DNA from: Lysinibacillus antri
GTDB lineage: Bacteria > Bacillota > Bacilli > Bacillales_A > Planococcaceae
Assembly (NCBI RefSeq): GCF_003977595.1
Contig: NZ_RYYR01000008.1
Span: 1-64,000, forward strand
Length of the DNA stretch: 64,000 nt
Reading direction: 5' to 3'
Below the pieces are notes generated by a model that saw nothing but the letters and a program-made list of their open reading frames with translations, was not told the DNA's origin and searched no databases. Positions 37,210 through 45,299 of the stretch are shown in pieces. Every line of letters starts with the position of its first letter. Position 1 is the stretch's first letter. The translations under genes and the position numbers were made by a program.

Positions 37210-38282
37210 TTGATTCCCTCCTTAATTACGCTAGCAATTGATTTAGCCAACAATGGAGGAACTGCATTACCTACCTGTCTGTACTGGCTTGTCCTAGAAC
37301 CATAAAAAATAAAATCATCTTTAAATGATTGTAGTCTCGCTGCTTCTCTTACTGTTGGAATTCGATGATATATTGTGTGGAAATAGTTACTGTGTGCATT
37401 TCCAGTATCAATTGTTACTGAAACATCCTCTTCATTCAATCTTTTATATGCGGAGGAATGCCGGTTTTTTCTTTGATTAGGAAATAACTCGTCTGGTATA
37501 TCCATCCAGTTCCCACCTTGTGGTACGTGAGACATTCTTAGTTGTTGAATCTCCGCTGGATACCTGATTTCATGATTTTCGATTTTATTTTCTTTATTTC
37601 TTAGATACTTACGATATGGACTATTTGCATCTGTACTAAGATAATAGGTAGCTCTACCTTTTTCAGCTAAGTCTTCTAAATTATAAAGCTCTCCAATTGC
37701 ATCTTTAACTAATACTTTTTGTTTTTTCACTAATTTATTAAAAGTAATTTGAGGAATATCGTTTCTTGTTGCTAGGAAAAATGCCCTTAAGCGTTTTTGA
37801 GGCACTCCATACTCCGAAGCATCTAAAACTGCACTATCAACCTGATAACCGGCACTTTCAAGTATTTCATATATTTTTTTCTTTGCATAACCGTTATCCC
37901 TCGTCAAAATCCCCCTTACATTCTCTATTAATACTACCTTGGGTTTAAGAACTTCAACGAATCTAATGTATTCAAAGAATAATTTATTTCGAGGATCATC
38001 CTTTTCTTTATGCCATCTATTTGCTGATGAAAACCCTTGACAAGGTGGACCTCCAACTATAACGTCGATATCACCTAATAAATCAAACATAAAGGGAATT
38101 TCATTATTCGTAATCTTTTCTATATCAGCACAATAGGCTTGAGCATTTTTGAAATTATTATTAAAGGTTTCAACTGCATCTTGGTTGAAGTCAAGCCCTC
38201 CAACAATTTCAAAACCAGCCAACCTGAAACCCTCACTTATCCCACCACAACCACAAAACAAATCTATCACTCGAGCTGCCAT
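37206..38282 (-). CDS. DNA (cytosine-5) methyltransferase, LlaJI-type M subunit 1
   Basis: About 358 residues. Motif I DLFCGCGGISEGF, motif IV GGPPCQGFSSANRW, motif VI ENVRG, motif VIII QKRLRAFF and motif X QVGNAVPP are intact. The ATG at 38282 has AAGGTGA 8 nt upstream; the frame opens at 38294. It follows the short recombinase gene by 22 bases with no terminator, so both are likely on one transcript. It protects host DNA against the LlaJI-like nuclease. Confidence 0.92.
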   Translation of the reverse strand: MAARVIDLFCGCGGISEGFRLAGFEIVGGLDFNQDAVETFNNNFKNAQAYCADIEKITNNEIPFMFDLLGDIDVIVGGPPCQGFSSANRWHKEKDDPRNKLFFEYIRFVEVLKPKVVLIENVRGILTRDNGYAKKKIYEILESAGYQVDSAVLDASEYGVPQKRLRAFFLATRNDIPQITFNKLVKKQKVLVKDAIGELYNLEDLAEKGRATYYLSTDANSPYRKYLRNKENKIENHEIRYPAEIQQLRMSHVPQGGNWMDIPDELFPNQRKNRHSSAYKRLNEEDVSVTIDTGNAHSNYFHTIYHRIPTVREAARLQSFKDDFIFYGSRTSQYRQVGNAVPPLLAKSIASVIKEGIK

Positions 38283-38304
38283 AATCACTTTCACCTTCCA
38301 ATTA

Positions 38305-38850
38305 CTACAAATTTAGTTCAATAACCTTCTTGGGTGTATTTTCTTCAGAAATTCCTATATAATTTAAAGTCTGTTTACTTGTTGAATGATTAAATAATTT
38401 TTGTAAGTGTTTCAAATCTCCATACTTTTTATAAAAGTGGTAACCAAATGTTTTTCTAAGGGTATGGGTACCTACTTTGGAAGACAATCCAATTTTTTGT
38501 GCCGCATCATTTAATATTCGATAAGCATGTGATCGATCAATGGGTTCATTTCCCTTTCTACTAGCAAATACGTAGCAATCTTCTATGTTTTCTTTTCTTA
38601 TTTTCTTATATGTATAAAAAGAATCTTTAACAATATTAGCCACAGGGTATTTTATATTATTTATTATTAAGTACATGACCCCCTCCTGCTCTTTAAAATC
38701 TTTAAATTTAAGGTTTAACAAATCTGTTAATTTTAACCCAGTATTAATTCCTAGTAAAAAAAAGAAATAGTCTCTATAACTTTGATTGATTAATACTTTT
38801 TTAAGATTTTCTATATCTTCTTCACTTCTTATTGGCTCTACGCAATTCAA
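38305..38850 (-). CDS. Short tyrosine recombinase/integrase-like protein
   Basis: 181 residues, consisting only of the catalytic domain; the N-terminal core-binding domain is absent. THTLRKTFGYH (His, Arg) and LFNHSTSKQTLNYIG (His, nucleophile Tyr) are present, but the first catalytic Arg is Lys (NTGLKLTDLLNLKF). TTG start with GGGAGGTG upstream. A strong SigA promoter with a 10-bp inverted repeat just downstream drives it and probably the two methyltransferases. It may mobilise the cassette or act as a control protein. Confidence 0.82.
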   Translation of the reverse strand: MNCVEPIRSEEDIENLKKVLINQSYRDYFFFLLGINTGLKLTDLLNLKFKDFKEQEGVMYLIINNIKYPVANIVKDSFYTYKKIRKENIEDCYVFASRKGNEPIDRSHAYRILNDAAQKIGLSSKVGTHTLRKTFGYHFYKKYGDLKHLQKLFNHSTSKQTLNYIGISEENTPKKVIELNL

Positions 38851-38864
38851 TTTAACACCTCCCT

Positions 38865-38906
38865 GAATACAGCAAAACGTTAATATTGTTTAATTATGCT
38901 GTATTC
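38865..38906 (-). promoter_or_regulatory. 10-bp inverted repeat at the transcription start of the recombinase-methyltransferase operon
   Basis: GAATACAGCA (38865-38874) and TGCTGTATTC (38897-38906) are perfect inverted copies, centres 32 bp apart, starting right after the -10. The 22-bp spacer is too long for a normal tyrosine-recombinase core, so a repressor operator or an RNA hairpin is more likely. Confidence 0.6.
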
Positions 38907-38935
38907 ATTATATTTCAAAGCAATTATATTATCAA
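38907..38935 (-). promoter_or_regulatory. SigA promoter of the recombinase-methyltransferase operon
   Basis: On the minus strand, TTGATA (38930-38935), 17-nt spacer, TATAAT (38907-38912). Confidence 0.78.
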
Positions 38936-39322
38936 GAAAAAAGAATATACGTTTGTATTAGTGAAGTAAATATAAAAATCTATTTTAAAAGCCAAGAATG
39001 TACAAGTTGTTGCCTTGCATATTCTTGACTTTCTTATTTCACCTATAAAAAGCCTTTATTTGTAATTATTTAGGTCGTGGTAATAGCAAAAAGATTTGAT
39101 TCAGGAATACGAACTCACGCACTAAAATTAACTTGTACTAGTTTCGTAACTCAAGAATGGTTAGCTCAATCCCGTTTTGAAAGGGAATGGTGCCATTACA
39201 TTATTCTAATTACTGATACTATCTTTACTACATTAATTTTATCTTTTGACCATAAAAATAACGCATCCTTAAGTTGACGGATCAGATGGATTAAGTCTAA
39301 TAAGTCCTTGAAAAGTTTGCTT

Positions 39323-41044
39323 TCAAATCACCACCATATACTCACAAGCCAATTTCACTGAAGTCCATCCTTTGCTTTGACCTCCGCTAAATTTGACGCG
39401 TAGTGTGAGCTCTTCTTGGTTTTGATCCCATTGCAGTGTGGTTTGAATGGCTGATGGGGTGTTAGGGTAAACGTGGATTTCACCTTTTACTTCCCCATGT
39501 TGAATCATTTTACTTTTATTGATGGTATACACTGTCACAAGTGTTGGGGCATGTCCAAGTATAGCTGTTATACCTTTTTTCAAATTGGCTTGTGTCGTCT
39601 TTTGTAAGCTTTCACCTATTGCTATTGAAACTCGTTCCAGTGATTCTATATGATTGATACCATTTTGTTTAAAAACTGTTTCGGTTTCTTTGATGACCTT
39701 ATCTAAAGACCCGCAGTTAAAATATTTCGGTCCTAAAATTTGACCTGCTCCCGCATTTTTAGATGTAATCTTTACTTTATTTTTGGCGATGGCTTTTAAT
39801 GAAAATCCTTCTTCTACATATTGATTATTCACACGTAGAATTACTAATAAATCCCGTGTATCCAAACGATTTTCTAAATAACTTTCTGGTATTAGTTGAA
39901 TACTTTCTATTACAAAGGTTTTATATTTCGTTTTCAAATACTCTTGTATTGCTTTCTCTGCACTTTCGGATGATGTGTGTAGGTCTTGTAATGTTTTCGT
40001 TGGCACATTGGACGAATATTTAATCAACATGTTTTGATATTCGTGGGAATCTACTTGGCTAATAGTAGGATTTTCTTTTAGGATGCGATAATACGTCATT
40101 GCCTCATGACACTTTCCAATCGCATTGCTCAAGCTATCTTCAGTAGTTTGTGTGTGCTTTTCTATGATGGATTCAAACATTTGAACTGATTTTAAGTTTT
40201 CTTGTATCACTGTTTCTTCAGTTGGGAAGTGGTCATAACTTGTTGCCAACTTAATAGAAGATGTTGGTCCGCTTTCGAATTTAAAACGAAGAGTAACGGC
40301 TTCATTTCCTATCCGAATGCCCACTGTTGTCATTCCCTTTTTGTAAAGGTAAATGTCCTGTGTGGAATCAATTGTTGTTTTCCATTGCTCCACCAACAAA
40401 CACTTGTTCCCACTTTGATAACGCGTTATAATATTGATTGTATCTATTAGTAAAAATTCCTTGAATGCATTTAGAATGCCTAAACTTCTTTCATTGAATT
40501 GTTGTTTAAGTAAATAAAAGCAGTGTTCTCGCAGGGCAAATAGTAAATTTTTACGAAACGGGTCGATTTCATCTACAAATTTAGGGTAGTAGTTGGCGAT
40601 CATCTTTTTTAATTGTGCAGTTGAATCTTCGTCATTCACTACTTCCTTCGTGTTAACGATATTTTTCAAATAAGTAACGTACTCTTTCTCAAAAAACTGA
40701 TTAAAATCCAATTGTAACGTTTCAGATTTAAAATACTTTTGTAAAAAGCTTTTCGTCCCGATGTTTTTTGCTTGGACTTTCGCATTTCCTTTTATATAAA
40801 ATAAATTAATTTTCACTTCTTGTTTATCTTGTAGAGTTAATAGTAGATCTGGATTTAAATCAGGGTGAGTTGTATTATATTTGGTCGTCACGTATCCAAT
40901 CTGTGGGTACATTTGAATGATATATTGAGCTGTCTGGCGAACAGACTCTGAAAAATCACCTAGGGACTGATTCGTTATATAATGATTGATTGCTTGTCCA
41001 ACATTTATTACATGTAATTTTCCGCTTTTACTCGGTGTCGACAT
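39323..41044 (-). CDS. Probable type II restriction enzyme of unknown family
   Basis: About 573 residues, divergent from an m5C methyltransferase 118 bases away, the usual arrangement of a type II system. I recognise no named family. A possible nuclease core is RDLLVILRVNNQY followed by EEGFSLKAIAKN (D...S-x-K, about residues 388-412), comparable to SxK variants of the PD-(D/E)XK fold. The last 110 residues contain TTLQWDQNQEELTLRVKFSGG. ATG at 41044 has GGGGGG upstream; the first ATG at 41050 touches that site. Restriction is inferred from context. Confidence 0.65.
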   Translation of the reverse strand: MSTPSKSGKLHVINVGQAINHYITNQSLGDFSESVRQTAQYIIQMYPQIGYVTTKYNTTHPDLNPDLLLTLQDKQEVKINLFYIKGNAKVQAKNIGTKSFLQKYFKSETLQLDFNQFFEKEYVTYLKNIVNTKEVVNDEDSTAQLKKMIANYYPKFVDEIDPFRKNLLFALREHCFYLLKQQFNERSLGILNAFKEFLLIDTINIITRYQSGNKCLLVEQWKTTIDSTQDIYLYKKGMTTVGIRIGNEAVTLRFKFESGPTSSIKLATSYDHFPTEETVIQENLKSVQMFESIIEKHTQTTEDSLSNAIGKCHEAMTYYRILKENPTISQVDSHEYQNMLIKYSSNVPTKTLQDLHTSSESAEKAIQEYLKTKYKTFVIESIQLIPESYLENRLDTRDLLVILRVNNQYVEEGFSLKAIAKNKVKITSKNAGAGQILGPKYFNCGSLDKVIKETETVFKQNGINHIESLERVSIAIGESLQKTTQANLKKGITAILGHAPTLVTVYTINKSKMIQHGEVKGEIHVYPNTPSAIQTTLQWDQNQEELTLRVKFSGGQSKGWTSVKLACEYMVVI

Positions 41045-41162
41045 TCCCATCCCCCCATTACAAACATTTTATCTCAACATTTAGAAATATTATACAAATT
41101 ATTTCAGTGGCCTTTTCTCATAAGACATGTTAAAATAAACATTATTATCGGAGGTGCGTAAC

Positions 41163-42440
41163 ATGAAAATTGCAGAACGAGGCAGAGCAAAGTTCCGCCC
41201 CTTAAAAGATTACGATCAACAACAAGTTAAAAATTTATTAATTGATAAAATCCAAGAAGAACAAGCTAAAGCTCAATTATTGTCAGATAATGATATCGTA
41301 GAATCGTTTGATCGACATACTCAAAAGCTTAATCTAGTTAGTCTTTTCTCAGGGTGCGGTGGCTTAGATTTAGGGGTAGAAATAGCAGGTCTAGATGCAG
41401 CGCTTGGCAAAGAAAAAACAAACGAACTACTAAAAGTTAGAGACCATTTTTTATATTACCGAAGTTCAAGTATTTTCCATACGATTTATTCCGTTGATAT
41501 GTTTAAGGAAGCGAACCAATCCTATCAACTCAACTTCCCAGACACGGTCATTCAACACGAAAAAGATATTCGCCAAATAAAGGATTTTCCTAATTGTGAT
41601 ATTGTCTTAGGGGGATTTCCTTGTCCTGGATTTAGTGAAGCCGGTCCACGTTTAATTGATGATGAACGCAATTTTTTATATATCCATTTTATCCGTTGCC
41701 TGATGCAAACAAAGCCAAGTTTCTTCATTGCAGAAAATGTAAAAGGGATGCTGACTTTGGGCAAAGGTGAAGTAATTAAACAAATCATTCAAGATTTTGA
41801 ATCAGCAGGATATGTTGTTAAGTATAAACTGGTTAATGCTCGAGATTATGGAGTTCCTCAAATGAGAGAGCGTGTCTTTATAGTCGGTGTACGTGAAGAT
41901 CTTGATTTTGATTACCAATTTCCTGAACCAACACATGGTTTAGAAGAGGGGCTACTTCCCTATGTTACATTAAAAGAAGCAATTGGGGATTTAGAAGAAA
42001 ATCCTGGCGAATGGTTTGAAGGTAGCTATTCTCCTATGTATCTTTCTCGAAATCGAAAAAAAGCTTGGGATGAACAAAGTTTTACGATTCAAGCCTCAGG
42101 TAGACAAGCCCCTTTACATCCAGGTGGCGAAGCAATGAAAAAGCTGGGAAAAGATCAGTGGATTTTGCCAGGAGAAAAAAGCCAACACAGACGACTTTCT
42201 GTTAAGGAAATCGCTCGTATTCAAACATTCCCGGATTGGTTTTTGTTCTCAGATGGCAACAATGTATCCGTTAACCCAAACAACCGACTCGATAAAATTT
42301 ACAAGCAAATTGGGAATGCAGTGCCTGTTGAACTTGCCCGTGCAATTGCGGCTCCTATTGCACAATGGAGCACTAAAAATTTAAATGTGATTATCGACAA
42401 TCGTTCTATTACACACCAGCTTAATTTATTTGATGAATAA
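41163..42440 (+). CDS. DNA (cytosine-5) methyltransferase of a divergent type II pair
   Basis: About 425 residues. An N-terminal charged helical extension of about 55 residues precedes motif I (LVSLFSGCGGLDLGVE). Motif IV is GGFPCPGFSEAG with the catalytic Cys, a variant of the usual GGPPCQ; motif VI ENVKG, VIII QMRERVFIVG and X KQIGNAVPVELA follow. GGAGGTG precedes the ATG at 41163. It is the cognate methylase for the nuclease candidate on the other strand. The extension could bind DNA to regulate the shared promoter region. Confidence 0.9.
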   Translation: MKIAERGRAKFRPLKDYDQQQVKNLLIDKIQEEQAKAQLLSDNDIVESFDRHTQKLNLVSLFSGCGGLDLGVEIAGLDAALGKEKTNELLKVRDHFLYYRSSSIFHTIYSVDMFKEANQSYQLNFPDTVIQHEKDIRQIKDFPNCDIVLGGFPCPGFSEAGPRLIDDERNFLYIHFIRCLMQTKPSFFIAENVKGMLTLGKGEVIKQIIQDFESAGYVVKYKLVNARDYGVPQMRERVFIVGVREDLDFDYQFPEPTHGLEEGLLPYVTLKEAIGDLEENPGEWFEGSYSPMYLSRNRKKAWDEQSFTIQASGRQAPLHPGGEAMKKLGKDQWILPGEKSQHRRLSVKEIARIQTFPDWFLFSDGNNVSVNPNNRLDKIYKQIGNAVPVELARAIAAPIAQWSTKNLNVIIDNRSITHQLNLFDE

Positions 42441-42445
42441 ACTAT

Positions 42446-42489
42446 AAAAAGAAGCTCTTTGAATTTTTGGATTCAAACGGCTTCTTTTT
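42446..42489 (+). terminator. Terminator of the methyltransferase gene
   Basis: Long stem AAAAAGAAGC ... GCTTCTTTTT with an inner TTTGAAT / ATTCAAA helix, six bases after the stop. Confidence 0.85.
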
Positions 42490-42661
42490 ATTTATTAAAA
42501 ATATAGCTTTATTTTATTTAAAAGTTGTAACCATTTTCATCCTGTTATAAACAAAAATACGAAAGGAAAGAATGAACAAGAGATGCTACGTGAAAACTAA
42601 GAACTCATTCTTTTTCACTAAAGGACATACGTGTAAATTGTTAGTAAGAAAGGAATTTGTG

Positions 42662-44203
42662 ATGAAAAACATTTCAAACGTTTTTTGGATTTCCGTTATC
42701 ATCGTTCTCGTAGCAGCCGTATTTGGTATTGTTGCACCAGAAAGTTTTGAAAACGTAACAGGAAATCTACAAGCATTTCTGACCACGACTTTTGGCTGGT
42801 ATTATTTAATTTTAGTAACGATCATTGTCATTTTTTGTATTTTCCTTATTTTCAGTCCTGTTGGCATCATCACATTAGGGAAACCTGATGAGAAACCCGA
42901 GTTTTCGAGAGTTTCTTGGTTTGCAATGTTATTTAGTGCTGGCATGGGCATTGGTCTTGTATTCTGGGGAGCAGCCGAACCTCTTTCCCACTATATGACC
43001 CCTCCACTAGCTGAAGGAGGCACAAATGCAGCACAAAAAGAGGCAATGCGGTACACATTTTTCCACTGGGGCATTCATGCATGGGGGATTTACGCGATTG
43101 TCGCATTAGTATTAGCCTACTTCAATTTTCGTAAAGGAGAACCCGGTCTCATCTCCGCTACCTTAAAACCTGTCTTAGGGAAAAAGGCAATGGAAGGTAC
43201 TTTGGGTACAATTGTCGATGTGTTAGCGGTAGTTGCAACCGTTGTTGGGGTTGCCACAACTTTAGGTTTTGGCGCCACACAAATTAATGGAGGACTCTCT
43301 TTTTTATTCGGAATACCAAATAATTTTACTACTCAATTTATTATCGTAGCAGCTGTTACTGTTTTATTTATCATTTCAGCATCAACTGGATTAGGAAAAG
43401 GAATCAAGATTTTAAGTAACGCAAACATGCTTTTAGCCGTTGCATTATTAATCTTACTGTTTATCGTAGGACCGACACTTCTCATCTTAAACATGTTTAC
43501 TGATTCGCTTGGTGGCTACATACAAAACATCGTTCAAATGAGCTTCCGTATTGCACCACTTAATGAAGAGAACCGTTCTTGGATTAATGGATGGACAATC
43601 TTTTATTGGGCATGGTGGATTTCATGGGCACCATTTGTAGGTATTTTTATCGCCCGCGTATCAAGAGGAAGAACAATCCGTGAATTTGTCATTGGCGTTT
43701 TATTGCTTCCCGTCCTTGTAAGCTTTATATGGTTTGCTGTATTCGGTACATCAGCCATCGAGGTTCAAAAAGCCGTAACTACTGATTTATCTACGTTGGC
43801 AACTGAGGAAGTGTTATTTGCCATTTTCAATGAATTACCTTGGTCCAAAGTCTTATCTATTGTCGCCATTATGCTTGTGAGTACATTTTTTATTACGTCT
43901 GCCGATTCCGCCACATTTGTACTTGGAATGCAAACAACGTATGGATCCCTCATACCACCTACCGCTGTCAAATTAACTTGGGGGTTTGCGCAGTCCATTG
44001 TCGCTTTAGTTCTTTTATTTAGTGGTGGACTGCAAGCCCTGCAAAATGCATTAATTGTTGCAGCTTTTCCATTTTCATTTATCATTATCTTAATGATGAT
44101 TTCACTTTATCGCTCTTTAGCAAAAGATAAAAAGGAGCTCGAATTGTATCATAAGCCTAAACCACGTAAAAAATCAGAACACTATTATAACCAAAACAAA
44201 TAA
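42662..44203 (+). CDS. BCCT-family transporter (glycine betaine type)
   Basis: 513 residues with about 12 membrane helices. The BCCT signatures [10 protein letters not shown] and [15 protein letters not shown] (the Trp-rich ligand segment) followed by [12 protein letters not shown] are intact. OpuD/BetL-type proteins take up glycine betaine or related osmolytes driven by Na+. The true start is the ATG at 42662 with AAAGGA upstream; the frame extends back to 42572. Monocistronic with a terminator at the stop codon. Substrate choice between betaine, carnitine and choline is not decided. Confidence 0.9.
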   Translation: MKNISNVFWISVIIVLVAAVFGIVAPESFENVTGNLQAFLTTTFGWYYLILVTIIVIFCIFLIFSPVGIITLGKPDEKPEFSRVSWFAMLFSAGMGIGLVFWGAAEPLSHYMTPPLAEGGTNAAQKEAMRYTFFHWGIHAWGIYAIVALVLAYFNFRKGEPGLISATLKPVLGKKAMEGTLGTIVDVLAVVATVVGVATTLGFGATQINGGLSFLFGIPNNFTTQFIIVAAVTVLFIISASTGLGKGIKILSNANMLLAVALLILLFIVGPTLLILNMFTDSLGGYIQNIVQMSFRIAPLNEENRSWINGWTIFYWAWWISWAPFVGIFIARVSRGRTIREFVIGVLLLPVLVSFIWFAVFGTSAIEVQKAVTTDLSTLATEEVLFAIFNELPWSKVLSIVAIMLVSTFFITSADSATFVLGMQTTYGSLIPPTAVKLTWGFAQSIVALVLLFSGGLQALQNALIVAAFPFSFIIILMMISLYRSLAKDKKELELYHKPKPRKKSEHYYNQNK

Positions 44204-44234
44204 TAGCTTGGTATTTTTTCCAGGCTATTATTTT
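44199..44234 (+). terminator. Terminator of the BCCT gene
   Basis: AATAATAGCTTGG pairs with CCAGGCTATTATT followed by TT; the stem starts at the stop codon. It shares TAATAGCTTGG with the terminator at 17633. Confidence 0.82.
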
Positions 44235-44503
44235 CGCTGAAGAAATACATCTATGTCGCATTTGTGCATTACAGTAATCCACATAATGTAAACTAATGGA
44301 ATGGCAACAGATTTGGACAACTTTTTCAAGGTGGTTAGATCGCTCTCTTAAAGCATAATGGGCGCATAAGTTGCTTGACCTGGAGCCTCGATGGGCATAA
44401 TTCGCTGTGCCAAGAAGCCTGCTAAATAAGGCTTGCTTAGCCAAACGAGGCTATCATGCCCATTGCTACATATAAAGCTCTTCTTCGTTGAAGGGCTTAG
44501 TAA
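44235..44503. other. Non-coding, relatively GC-rich region with nested inverted repeats
   Basis: ATGGGCAT (44391-44398) pairs with ATGCCCAT (44456-44463), AGCCTCG (44384-44390) pairs with CGAGGCT (44446-44452), and AAGCC / GGCTT pairs inside. A near-copy ATGGGCGCATAA sits at 44369. It looks like a folded RNA or a relic of an interspersed repeat. I see no credible gene in it. Confidence 0.4.
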
Positions 44504-44650
44504 TTAATCCTTATCCTCCATAATTTCGTCACCTACTGAACCAGTCGCCCTTGCAGATGCTTCCCCACCAAGGTGTACTCCAAATTCAGATGCAATTTCA
44601 TTATTCACGTAGTATTCTAAATCTCGATGTACTCTTAATCGCTTCTTCTA
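44504..44650 (-). pseudogene. Truncated alpha/beta small acid-soluble spore protein
   Basis: The minus strand encodes [21 protein letters not shown] followed by SVGDEI and a short tail, then stop. This closely parallels the intact spore protein at 51751-51960 ([26 protein letters not shown]). The N-terminal third is unrecognisable, no start is available and the C-terminal MAESQLRG helix is missing. The cleavage region of the germination protease survives. It is most likely a decayed duplicate. Confidence 0.65.
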
Positions 44651-44666
44651 CTACCCACACATCTAT

Positions 44667-45083
44667 CTAATTTATTTTACGTTGCTTCCATTTCTCACCC
44701 ATTTCCATAATTACATTCCCCCATTGAGTGAATTGAGCGATTTTTTCTCTATTTTTATCTACTTCAGAAGCAACAGAATTTGTAATTTGTTTAATTGAAT
44801 GATTTAATCCATTTACAGAATCCCCTATATTTTTAACAGCATTTACAACAGAGTTTAATTTTTCAATTTTTTGTCCGATATCTTCTGCTAATATATTTAT
44901 TTTTTCTAATAGAGTAGTTGTTTCACGAGTAATACCTTGCATTTGTTCTTCAATTCCAGCAACTGTCCCTGCAATACTATTTAAAGTATTTTTTAATGAG
45001 AACAGCGTCATTCCTAGACTAACACATAAAATTAAAATTCCAATTGCTACAATCAGTACTGCAATATATAAAATAACTTCCAC
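44667..45083 (-). CDS. DUF948 family membrane-anchored protein
   Basis: 138 residues: one N-terminal membrane helix (about residues 3-27), then a long amphipathic helical region rich in Asn, Ile and Ser (NSIAGTVAGIEEQMQGI and similar heptads) typical of DUF948 (YtxG-like) proteins. These are often near stress or envelope genes, but this copy stands alone. The start is GTG with GGGAGG upstream. Function unknown. Confidence 0.82.
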   Translation of the reverse strand: MEVILYIAVLIVAIGILILCVSLGMTLFSLKNTLNSIAGTVAGIEEQMQGITRETTTLLEKINILAEDIGQKIEKLNSVVNAVKNIGDSVNGLNHSIKQITNSVASEVDKNREKIAQFTQWGNVIMEMGEKWKQRKIN

Positions 45084-45151
45084 CTGACGACCTCCCGTGC
45101 ATGTCTATAACTTATTTTGCGAAGTTTTCCTCAAATTATTTTTTTATTATT

Positions 45152-45196
45152 AAAAAAAGAAACAACTTAATCAGGGATTAAGCTGCTTCTTTTTTA
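45152..45196. terminator. Terminator of putP, bidirectional
   Basis: A 20-bp near-perfect stem of GAA.CAACTTAATC type with A and T tracts on either side. Confidence 0.85.
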
Positions 45197-45299
45197 AAAC
45201 CTCTTCAAAAGGTACTTAGAACTTATTAACATTCATAAATAATTAAATTATTTCTATATACTTTAATTAATGAATTACATCCGTTTTATTGATGGATCT

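Larger units (their letters stand above)
38851..39322. other. Intergenic region at the right edge of the AT-rich island
   Basis: It holds the recombinase promoter and inverted repeat (38865-38935) and an imperfect hairpin of CCAAGAAT / ATTCTTG type (about 38991-39035). The 66-codon frame at 39077-39277 has no ribosome binding site and no recognisable content. GC content rises sharply after about 39.3 kb. Confidence 0.5.

Noticed and set aside
38305-38850. Prophage or complete integrative element around the short recombinase
   Set aside because: No phage structural, replication, excisionase or conjugation genes and no convincing flanking direct repeats were found.
38865-38906. Tyrosine-recombinase core site
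   Set aside because: The 22-bp spacing between arms is much longer than the 6-8 bp of known core sites.
39077-39277. 66-codon plus-strand open frame before the type II pair
   Set aside because: No ribosome binding site, no recognisable content and a Cys/His/Thr mix typical of random sequence.
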